Below the pieces are notes generated by a model, which ran no database searches, was not told where the DNA came from, and saw nothing but the letters and a program-made list of their open reading frames with translations. From SPCO01 sp964427285 (GTDB lineage: Bacteria > Chloroflexota > Limnocylindria > Limnocylindrales > CSP1-4), in assembly GCA_964427285.1 (NCBI GenBank), contig CAYRTS010000027.1, positions 1-38,244 on the forward strand: 38,244 nucleotides of DNA, written 5' to 3'. Shown here piece after piece: positions 32,279-38,244 of this stretch (the first letter of the stretch is position 1; each line of letters begins with the position of its first letter). The position numbers and the translations under genes are program-made.

Positions 32279-33343
32279 TCAGCAGGCAGGGGTATCCGGG
32301 AACAGCGTCCGAACGTTGTCCTTGGTGACCGTCTCGTGCTTGGTGAAGAGGTTCTCCGCGATGGTCTTGCCGTCGAGCAGGTCAACGACGGCGGGGATCA
32401 GGATCGTGCCGTAGCGCTCCGGAAAGTAGGCCGTGTCAGCCAGCCAGTACGGATTGCAGGCAATTTCCTTCCAGGAGGTTGGATCGGCACCCTGGCCGGC
32501 GAGCCGAAGCTCGGACTCGCGACCCGCGGTGCGGGCAGCGGCAAAGGCCCCGAGCGACATGTCGTCGTTGAGGCTGAGGACGGCGATGATGCCGCCCGGC
32601 TTGATGGCGGACAGCTGGTCACCGAACTTGGTGAGGGCCAGGTCCGTGGTCCCGCCAACGTCGATCGGCTTGAACTTGGCCGGATCGATCGTGCCGCAGG
32701 CCTCCTCGAAGCCGGCGATCATGCCGTTCATCCGGGCGAGGGTCGTGGCGCCGGCTCCCTTGGTATCGAGCGTGACGACCGCCTCGTAGGTGCAGTTGTT
32801 CTCGGCCTTGAGCGCGTCGCCCACGGCTCGACCCGCGACCTGGCCGGCCATCGTGTTGTCCGCACCCATGAAGGCGACCTGGCAGGGCGCCTGGACAATA
32901 TCGATCGCGATCGTGGGCAGGTTGCCATAGGCCTCGCAGATCTCTGGGGAGCTGGCTTCGAAGAGCTGGAAGTTGAGGACCGCCTGCACTTCCTGGACCT
33001 TGAGGTTCTGGGCACAGGCGAGGGCCTTGGCTGCGTCGATCTCGGAGTCGCACACGACGACCTCGACGCCGGCCTTCTCGGCTTCCGCCAGGATGCTGTT
33101 GGTGACGAGGCTGACGAACGGAATGGCCTCGCCCAGCGAGATGTAACCAACCTTCTTGGGCGCCGGTGCCTCCGTCGGAGCCGCCGTTGCCGGAGCCGCG
33201 GTTGCCGGAGCCGCCGTTGCCGGGGCCGCGGTTGGTGCGGGTGCGGTGGGGGCCGCCGCCGAAGGGCTGGCCGGCGCGTTGGTACAGGCGCTGACGATCA
33301 ATGTCAGCCCCATCAGCGTTGCGAGGATATGTCGAGCGCGCAT
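32279..33343 (-). CDS. Sugar ABC transporter substrate-binding lipoprotein (second in this operon)
   Basis: 354 residues. Signal peptide with lipobox LIVSAC (lipidated Cys20) and a 40-residue Ala/Pro/Thr linker containing PATAA repeats. The binding domain starts at KKVGYISLG. Eight further cysteines (98, 110, 136, 154, 184, 216, 296 and the final residue 354) match those of the 36991-38010 protein one for one. That number is unusual for the RbsB family and suggests four disulfides. GGAGG precedes ATG 33343. It has no permease or ATPase of its own, so it probably feeds the transporter encoded upstream in the same operon with a different sugar. Confidence 0.9.
   Translation of the reverse strand: MRARHILATLMGLTLIVSACTNAPASPSAAAPTAPAPTAAPATAAPATAAPATAAPTEAPAPKKVGYISLGEAIPFVSLVTNSILAEAEKAGVEVVVCDSEIDAAKALACAQNLKVQEVQAVLNFQLFEASSPEICEAYGNLPTIAIDIVQAPCQVAFMGADNTMAGQVAGRAVGDALKAENNCTYEAVVTLDTKGAGATTLARMNGMIAGFEEACGTIDPAKFKPIDVGGTTDLALTKFGDQLSAIKPGGIIAVLSLNDDMSLGAFAAARTAGRESELRLAGQGADPTSWKEIACNPYWLADTAYFPERYGTILIPAVVDLLDGKTIAENLFTKHETVTKDNVRTLFPDTPAC
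33180..33239. repeat. 15-bp tandem repeat in the lipoprotein linker
   Basis: Four copies of GCCG(C/G)(C/G)GTTGCCGG-like units starting at 33180, 33195, 33210 and 33225; the last is diverged. They encode the PATAA repeats between lipid anchor and binding domain, so repeat-number change would alter tether length. Confidence 0.8.
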
Positions 33344-33373
33344 GCGCGGAACCTCCAGGTCTTTGATTGGGGA

Positions 33374-34267
33374 TTAGATCCGGTAGAGACGTTCGGCGTT
33401 TCGGAAGAGCATGCCCTCCTGCTCAGCGCGGCTGAAACCGGCCTTGGCGAGGATCCGGCGATAGGCGTCCGTTTGCTCGAGATAGGTGGCATACAGGATG
33501 TCCACCGGCCAATTGGTCCCGAACATGATTCGATCCGGTCCGAAGGCCTCGATGCAGTGAAGGACCCACGGCCGGATCGAGTCGATCGTCCAGCGGTTGT
33601 CGGCCATCCCGAAGCCTGAGACCTTGCAGGCCACGTTGTCCGCCTTGGCCAGGGCGGTCATCTCCGTCTGCCACTGCTTGAAGTACTCGGCATCACGCTG
33701 GACCGGGAACCCCGCGTGGCCAAGGATCACCTGGACGTTCGGTGTCGCGCTGGCGACATCGCGCCCGGAGAGCAGCTTGCCGGGTGACGCGTTCAGCTCG
33801 TACGACAGACCGCGCGCCCCGAGCGCCGCGTAGCCCTTCTTGAATGCGGCTGTGTTCGGATCGTCCGGATGGGCCCGGATTCGCACACCTCGCACGCGCG
33901 ACGACGCCGCCAGGTGCTGGTCGAGCTTAGCCTCCGCGTCGTCAGCCTCGATGTCGCAGAAGGCGACGATCGCGTTGGGCATGCCGTGCTCATTGGCGAC
34001 CTGCTCCAGCCAGACCGTCTCCTCGAGCGGATCCGGTCCGGCGTAGGCCGCTTCGACATGGACGCTCTTGATGACGTTGGCGCCGTAGAACTCCTTGAAC
34101 AATCGCCACGGCGCGCCGATGGTCGAACGGATCATCTTGTAGTCGCCGAGAAGCCCCGTATGACCGGCCCAGCCCGGCTCGGCGAGCCAGTCGTAGTGGA
34201 ACCGACCGATCTCCCACAGGTGATGGTGGGTCTCGATGAATGGGATGCTGCGATCAACCTCGGTCAT
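33374..34267 (-). CDS. Amidohydrolase, L-fuconolactonase/rhamnonolactonase-like
   Basis: 297 residues of the TIM-barrel amidohydrolase-2 family (COG3618-like). IETHHHLWE at 12-19 carries the first metal histidines, then RIRAH, VILGHAGFP and FGTNWPVD near the end, where lactonases have Asp or Asn before W/F-P. Family members open sugar lactones such as L-fuconolactone or act on related substrates. AGGAGG stands before ATG 34267. It would follow the aldose dehydrogenase at 1428-2453 in the pathway. It is encoded behind the transporter permease and just after the relic of a Cys-rich gene. Confidence 0.84.
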   Translation of the reverse strand: MTEVDRSIPFIETHHHLWEIGRFHYDWLAEPGWAGHTGLLGDYKMIRSTIGAPWRLFKEFYGANVIKSVHVEAAYAGPDPLEETVWLEQVANEHGMPNAIVAFCDIEADDAEAKLDQHLAASSRVRGVRIRAHPDDPNTAAFKKGYAALGARGLSYELNASPGKLLSGRDVASATPNVQVILGHAGFPVQRDAEYFKQWQTEMTALAKADNVACKVSGFGMADNRWTIDSIRPWVLHCIEAFGPDRIMFGTNWPVDILYATYLEQTDAYRRILAKAGFSRAEQEGMLFRNAERLYRI

Positions 34268-34279
34268 GGCGCGTCCTCC

Positions 34280-34419
34280 TCAACCTGGCTGGATGACCGG
34301 CAACGCCGGTTTTGATCGACCAATGCGTTCGCACTCCCGCTCCGGGATGGCCTCCAGGGCCAGGTCAGGTGTGTGGCTGTCATGCTCGGGGCGTCGTCCC
34401 TGCCGATGCCGTGGGTGCG
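34280..34419 (-). pseudogene. Relic of a fourth Cys-rich family gene (C-terminal fragment)
   Basis: Between the permease stop and the amidohydrolase start, minus-strand translation from 34364 to the TGA at 34282-34280 ends ERIGRSKPALPVIQPG. Over 25 residues 22 are identical to the C-terminus of Cys-rich copy 1 (3257-4384). In a shifted frame just upstream, GRDDAPSMTATH resembles GEDDPATNRKCQ of copy 1, so a frameshift and substitutions have occurred. All four N-terminal cysteine positions and the first 300 or so residues are gone. The piece has no start codon or ribosome site and is most likely the remainder of a deleted gene that stood in this transport operon. Confidence 0.82.
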
Positions 34420-35475
34420 CTAGGAGTCGGCGCGCGTCAGGCGGACGCGCACGCGATCGACCGTGACCGCGCCCAGCAACAACAGCCCGTTGGCGACCTC
34501 GATCCAGAACGACGGGACGCTCAGCTGGATGAGCCCGTTGGCGAGCACGCCGACGATCAGCACCGCCAGGACCGTGCCGCCCAACCCGCCCCGGCCGCCT
34601 GACAGGCTGGTGCCGCCGAGGACCACCGCCGTCACCACGGACAGCTCGATCCCGAGCCCCGAGTTGACCGAGGCGCCGGCCACCTGCGAGAGCCGAATAA
34701 GGCCTGCCAGGGCCACGCAGAGTGCGGACAGCAGGAACGCGATGAAGATGACTCGCTTGGTCCGAATGCCCGCCAGGCGGGCGGCGCTGGGGCTCGCCCC
34801 GATGGCGTACAGCGATCGACCGTAGACGGTGTAGCGGAGCACGAACCAGAAGGCGATCACGATCGCCGCAAAGATGTAGACCGGCAACGGGATACCTGCG
34901 ATTCGCAGGACGCCCAGCTGGCCGAAGTTCTCGATCCGGATGGTCTGGCCATCGCCGAGCACCTTGGTGAGGCCACGGAAGATCGCCAGGGTCCCAAGGG
35001 TGGTGATCAGCGCATTGATCCCGATCACGGTCACGCAGAACGCATTGATGACCCCGACCACGAGGGTGCCAACCACCGCAATCACGAACGCGCTCGGGAC
35101 GGTCATGTTCATTGCCAGCGGCAGGTCAACGCCGCCCGTCCCGGGCGTCAGCGCCGCGACCGCCATGAGCATCCCGGCAAACCCGACCGCCGATCCGACG
35201 GACAGGTCGAACTGCCCGGCGATGAGCAGCAGCGTGGCGGGGCAGGCGATGATCCCGACGACGGCCACGTTCTGGAGCACGTTGATCAGGTTTTCGCTGT
35301 TGAGGAAGAACTCCGAGGCAATCGAGAAGTAGACAAACAGGCCGATGAGCACGACGAGGAGCGCGGCCGTCTCGGGTACGGACAGGCCTCGACCCTTCAA
35401 TGGCAGCGCGGTCGCCGCGGCAGCCGGGGTCGGGCCTGTGGTGGGACCGGGGTCCTGCGTGGTCACGTTGGTCAT
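34420..35475 (-). CDS. Sugar ABC transporter permease (RbsC-like)
   Basis: 351 residues, eight to ten membrane spans, with FFLNSENLINVLQNVAVVGI, GQFDLSVGSAVGFAG, YGRSLYAIGASPSAARLAGI and TAVVLGGTSLSGGRGG as in CUT2 permeases. It is a paralogue of 20526-21560. AGGAGG abuts ATG 35475 with no spacing, so GTG 35466, nine bases from the AGGAGG, may be the true start; ATG 35475 overlaps the ATPase stop (ATGA). It forms the channel for the sugar bound by the 36991-38010 protein and perhaps also by the 32279-33343 protein. Confidence 0.92.
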   Translation of the reverse strand: MTNVTTQDPGPTTGPTPAAAATALPLKGRGLSVPETAALLVVLIGLFVYFSIASEFFLNSENLINVLQNVAVVGIIACPATLLLIAGQFDLSVGSAVGFAGMLMAVAALTPGTGGVDLPLAMNMTVPSAFVIAVVGTLVVGVINAFCVTVIGINALITTLGTLAIFRGLTKVLGDGQTIRIENFGQLGVLRIAGIPLPVYIFAAIVIAFWFVLRYTVYGRSLYAIGASPSAARLAGIRTKRVIFIAFLLSALCVALAGLIRLSQVAGASVNSGLGIELSVVTAVVLGGTSLSGGRGGLGGTVLAVLIVGVLANGLIQLSVPSFWIEVANGLLLLGAVTVDRVRVRLTRADS

Positions 35476-36965
35476 CCTCCTGCGGCGGCCAGCAGCCGCG
35501 TGGTCGTGATCGCGTCACCCGTGAGGTCGGCAACAACCTCGCCGCGGGCCATGACATAGACACGGTCGGCGACCTGGACGGCCTCCTCGTAGTCTGACGT
35601 GCTGATGAGCACTGCAACGCCTTCCGCGGCCAGCGCCCGAAGTGCGCGGTAGATATCCTGGCGGGCGCCCACGTCGACCCCGCGGGTCGGTTCGATGAGG
35701 ACCAACACGCGGCTGCTGCGTTCCAGCCAGCGGCCGAGCAGGACCTTCTGCTGGTTGCCACCGGACAGGGTGCCCATCGCCTGGCTCGGGTCGTTGCGCG
35801 AGCGGATCGACAGCTTGTCGTGCCAGCGTCGATAGGCCTTCGACTCCGATCGTCGACTGATGAGCTGGCGGAACGTGGCGAGGCGGCCCCAGGAGGCCAC
35901 GGCAACATTCTCAGCCACGGGCCGGACCATGAACGCGCCACCGGCCTTGCGGTCCGCGGGCAGGAACCCGACGCCCGCTGCGACGCCCTCGACCGGGCCT
36001 GCAATCGTCGCCGGGCGGCCATCGATCTCCATCGTGCCGGCGGTGATCCTTCCCAGGCCATAGGCGGTCTCGCCGACCTCGGCCGCACCCGATCCGAGCT
36101 TGCCGTAGATGGCCACGGTCTCGCCGCGATGGACCTCCACGGAGACGTCCCGGAATGTGTCACCGGACGCGGCCGCAGTCCAGCGGATCGCTGGATGGTC
36201 CCCGACCGGGCGGACCTGCGCCGTTGGGCGCGGGATCTCCGAGATGTGGCGACCGACCATCGCCTCGATCATGGCTGCGCGATCCGTCTCCGCCACCGGC
36301 GCCAGCAGCGCCACGTGGCCGTCGCGCAGGATCTGGACGCGGTCCGCGATGGCGGTCACCTCGTCGAGCCGGTGGGTGATGTAGATGATCGCGACGCCCT
36401 GATCGCGCAACCGTCGGACGAAGGTGAAGAGCGTCTCCGCCTCGTGCTGCGACAGGGCCGCCGTCGGTTCGTCCAGGATCAGCAGTCGCGCCGAGCGTGA
36501 CAGGGCACGGGCGATCTCGATGATCTGACGCTCGCCGACCCGCAGGGTGGAGACCCGTCGGGTGGGGTCGATCTCGACCCCCAGCTCGTCGAGAATCTTG
36601 CGGGCGCGACGGCTGACCGCCGGCCAGTCCACGATGCCCATCCGGTTGGGGATCCGCCCCAGCGAGATGTTCTCGGCGACGGTCAGGGTCGGGGCGTCCT
36701 GGAACTCCTGGAAGATGATGGCGACCCCGAGGTCGCGTGCCGCGATCGGGGTCAGTGACGGATGCGCGACGCCATCCACGACGACCTCGCCGCCATCGGG
36801 CGTGTAGTCGCCGGCGATGATCTTGACCAGCGTGGACTTGCCGGCCCCGTTCTCTCCGAGCAGGGCCAGCACGGAGCCGCCGACGGCGTCGAGGTCCACA
36901 CCGTGGAGAACCTCGACGCCACCGAACGACTTGCGGATACCTCGCGCCGCGAGGGCGAAGGTCAT
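35472..36965 (-). CDS. Sugar ABC transporter ATP-binding protein, two-domain RbsA type
   Basis: 497 residues with two fused nucleotide-binding domains. Domain 1: Walker A GENGAGKST (37-45), Q-loop FQE, signature-like LRVGERQ, Walker B LLILDEP (161-167), H-loop YITHRLDE. Domain 2: degenerate Walker A GKLGSGAAE, normal for the second half of RbsA proteins, signature LSGGNQQK (400-407), and LVLIEPTRGVDVGA (421-434). In domain 2 the Walker B Asp before the catalytic Glu is Ile424 (codon at 35696-35694), whereas RbsA proteins normally have DEP. ATP use may therefore rest mainly on one site. Middle gene of binding protein, ATPase, permease. Confidence 0.92.
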   Translation of the reverse strand: MTFALAARGIRKSFGGVEVLHGVDLDAVGGSVLALLGENGAGKSTLVKIIAGDYTPDGGEVVVDGVAHPSLTPIAARDLGVAIIFQEFQDAPTLTVAENISLGRIPNRMGIVDWPAVSRRARKILDELGVEIDPTRRVSTLRVGERQIIEIARALSRSARLLILDEPTAALSQHEAETLFTFVRRLRDQGVAIIYITHRLDEVTAIADRVQILRDGHVALLAPVAETDRAAMIEAMVGRHISEIPRPTAQVRPVGDHPAIRWTAAASGDTFRDVSVEVHRGETVAIYGKLGSGAAEVGETAYGLGRITAGTMEIDGRPATIAGPVEGVAAGVGFLPADRKAGGAFMVRPVAENVAVASWGRLATFRQLISRRSESKAYRRWHDKLSIRSRNDPSQAMGTLSGGNQQKVLLGRWLERSSRVLVLIEPTRGVDVGARQDIYRALRALAAEGVAVLISTSDYEEAVQVADRVYVMARGEVVADLTGDAITTTRLLAAAGG

Positions 36966-36990
36966 TGGAGCCTCGGCGATCGATCGGACC

Positions 36991-38010
36991 TCAGCAGGCT
37001 GGGGTTTCCGGATAGATCGAGCGGATGTTGTCCTTGTTGATCAGCTCGTGCACGGTGAAGATCTCCTTCGGGATCTCCTCGCCCTGCAGCTTCTTGACCA
37101 TGTTCGGGATCAGCAGGGCGCCGTAGCGCTCCGGGTAGTAGGCCACGGACACGATGTAGTTCGGGTTGCAGGCCACGTCCTTCCAGATGGACGGGTCCGT
37201 GCCCTGGCCGCCGTAGTACAGGTCCGTCTGGCGACCGAGCGTGTTGGCCGCGCCGATCGCGCCAAGGATGCCGTCCTCGTTGATGGCCACCACGATGATC
37301 CGGTCGCCGGGCAGCGCGCCAAGGAGGTTCGTCACCTGCTCGAGGGCCGGGTCCGTGCGATCCGCGCCGTCGAGGATGTGCTCCTTGTCGGCCGGGATCG
37401 GGCAGGACTCCTTGAAGCCATCGCGCCAGCCGCCCATGCGGGCCGTGTTCGCGGCGCCTGCTGCGGACGATTCGAGTGACACGTAGGCCGTGATGTCGCA
37501 GTCCCAGTTGTCCTTGGCGTACTTGCCGAGGACGGCACCGCCGAGGCGCCCGGCCTCGTGGTTGTTGGCGCCCATGAAGGCGACCTGACACGGCAGCTGG
37601 ATGATGTCGATGGCGATCGTCGGGACATCGCCATACGCGGTGCAGATCTCCGGCGAGCTGTCCTGGAAGACCTGGAAGTTGAGGACACCCTGGACGCCCT
37701 GGACCTTGAGGTTCTGGGCGCAGGCGAGCGCCTTGGCGGCGTCAATCTCGGAGTCGCAGAACGCGAGTTCCTGGCCGGCCGCGGTGGCGGCTTCCTTGAT
37801 GCCGTCGGACACTAGCTTCACGAACGGGACGGAGTCGCCGAGCGAGATGTAGCCGATCTTGAACGCCTCGACTGGCGCTTCGGTGGGCGCAGCCGACGGG
37901 CTGGCGGCCGGGGTGCTGCACGCCGCGACCACGAGGGCCGTGACGGCGAACAGGATTGACCAACGGGCGAGCTTGCGGCGCGCGTCGATCCGCGGGCGGG
38001 GTAGTTGCAC
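36991..38010 (-). CDS. Sugar ABC transporter substrate-binding lipoprotein
   Basis: 339 residues. Lipobox LVVAAC gives lipidated Cys31, followed by a short Ala/Pro/Ser linker. The binding domain starts FKIGYISLGDSVPF. Eight more cysteines (85, 97, 123, 141, 171, 203, 281 and the C-terminal 339) pair one for one with those of 32279-33343. Both proteins end in a TPAC tetrapeptide. GTG 38010 is set by GGAGGAGGAA. First gene of the second transporter operon, behind a TTGACA/TACGCT promoter and a LacI-type operator, so expression is probably sugar-induced. Confidence 0.9.
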   Translation of the reverse strand: MQLPRPRIDARRKLARWSILFAVTALVVAACSTPAASPSAAPTEAPVEAFKIGYISLGDSVPFVKLVSDGIKEAATAAGQELAFCDSEIDAAKALACAQNLKVQGVQGVLNFQVFQDSSPEICTAYGDVPTIAIDIIQLPCQVAFMGANNHEAGRLGGAVLGKYAKDNWDCDITAYVSLESSAAGAANTARMGGWRDGFKESCPIPADKEHILDGADRTDPALEQVTNLLGALPGDRIIVVAINEDGILGAIGAANTLGRQTDLYYGGQGTDPSIWKDVACNPNYIVSVAYYPERYGALLIPNMVKKLQGEEIPKEIFTVHELINKDNIRSIYPETPAC

Positions 38011-38064
38011 GTTTCCTCCTCCGAATTCCTTGGGAATATCCGCGCCCGGCGATCCAGAAATCCA

Positions 38065-38082
38065 TACTGGAAACGTCGTCAG
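38065..38082. promoter_or_regulatory. LacI-type operator, copy E
   Basis: TACTGGAAACGTCGTCAG, identical to copy A at 4435-4452. It lies 13 bases downstream of the -10 box, against 12 at copy A. Identity over 18 bases at the same place in two unlinked promoters is strong evidence for a bound regulator. Confidence 0.65.
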
Positions 38083-38095
38083 GGCCGGCGCGCGG

Positions 38096-38124
38096 AGCGT
38101 AGGCGGCGGCCCGGGTGGTGTCAA
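38096..38124 (-). promoter_or_regulatory. Promoter of the second sugar ABC operon
   Basis: Minus strand TTGACA (38124-38119), 17-base spacer, TACGCT (38101-38096). Same boxes and same downstream operator as at 4465-4494. The 5' leader before GTG 38010 is about 80 bases. Confidence 0.7.
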
Positions 38125-38160
38125 GTTTGGGCGCTGTTGGTGTGTTTGGGCGCTGTTGGT
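38125..38160. repeat. Duplicated 17-mer upstream of the promoter
   Basis: GTTTGGGCGCTGTTGGT occurs at 38125-38141 and again at 38144-38160, a 19-base period. The first copy directly abuts the -35 box, where activator sites usually lie. Confidence 0.7.
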
Positions 38161-38173
38161 CAGGGATGCCCGC

Positions 38174-38244
38174 CGGCTGCCTGCGCCGCCCGGCTGCCTG
38201 CGCCGCCCGGCTGCCTGCGCCGCCCGGCTGCCTGCGCCGCCCGG
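38174..38244. repeat. 17-bp tandem repeat running to the window end
   Basis: Four perfect copies of CGGCTGCCTGCGCCGCC start at 38174, 38191, 38208 and 38225, and a fifth begins at 38242. There are no spacers, so it is a simple tandem repeat. The true length is unknown because it reaches the edge, possibly the point where assembly stopped. Confidence 0.9.

Noticed and set aside
31964..33619. A 551-codon plus-strand frame opposite the SDR and binding-protein genes
   Set aside because: It crosses a strong terminator and three recognised genes on the other strand and has repetitive Arg-rich sequence.
38174..38244. Possible CRISPR array at the window end
   Set aside because: The 17-bp units are directly contiguous with no spacers, and there are no cas genes.
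1..38244. Insertion sequences, prophage or integration sites
   Set aside because: No transposase or integrase frame, no terminal inverted repeats and no tRNA gene were seen; duplicated genes are explained by ordinary paralogy.

Overview
The window is a GC-rich bacterial contig segment packed with carbohydrate-catabolism genes. It has no rRNA, tRNA, phage or transposase genes that I could see. The lipoprotein sugar-binding proteins with Ala/Pro/Ser/Thr-rich linkers, the many GTG/TTG starts, the ATGA/GTGA gene overlaps and the density of SDR, Gfo/Idh and TIM-barrel sugar enzymes suggest a soil or freshwater Chloroflexota (Limnocylindria/Ellin6529-like). An actinobacterium is the main alternative. 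This assignment is inference, because no marker gene is present. A run of exactly 100 N at 4540-4639 is a scaffold gap, and the window ends in a 17-bp tandem repeat that may mark a contig end.

Layout. 1-2453 (+): end of a sugar ABC ATPase, L-rhamnose mutarotase, SDR, aldo/keto reductase. 2508-4384 (-): a Cys-rich protein of unrecognised family (copy 1) and an SDR. 4662-5171 (+): lipocalin-like protein. 5264-6075 (-): PIN toxin and HTH-like antitoxin. 6145-9526 (-): fused double mutarotase, fucose/arabinose-isomerase-like protein, cytochrome P450. 9642-10844 (+): zinc alcohol dehydrogenase. 10880-12528 (-): tandem pair of DMT transporters. 12640-15046 (+): Cys-rich copy 2 and an enolase-superfamily sugar-acid dehydratase. 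15064-19381 (-): SDR, Cys-rich copy 3, Gfo/Idh, SDR, VOC protein. 19486-22309 (+): three-gene sugar ABC transporter. 22322-24116 (-): xylose-isomerase-like TIM barrel and a phosphotriesterase-family hydrolase. 24240-25300 (+): MNT/HEPN pair. 25392-30136 (+): SDR, creatininase-family, phosphotriesterase-family and double metallo-beta-lactamase proteins. 30410-38010 (-): a second sugar ABC transporter, a relic of the Cys-rich gene, a fuconolactonase-like amidohydrolase, an extra binding protein, SDR and Gfo/Idh.

How the genes fit together. Mutarotase, aldose 1-dehydrogenase, lactonase, acid-sugar dehydratase and SDRs are the steps of a non-phosphorylating oxidative route for 6-deoxy sugars such as L-fucose or L-rhamnose. 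Sugars would be imported by the RbsB/RbsA/RbsC-type transporters. The individual substrates are not proven.

Two things look new. First, a protein family with five invariant cysteines (one in an FDPC motif, a CxxCxxC cluster, one in a KCxW motif) occurs three times plus one decayed copy, each time among sugar oxidoreductase genes. Second, a LacI-type operator (CTGGAAACG with a partial dyad) recurs at five to seven intergenic sites, including two identical 18-bp copies placed the same distance behind TTGACA/TACGCT promoters. This implies one regulon covering the separate operons, although no LacI regulator lies in the window.
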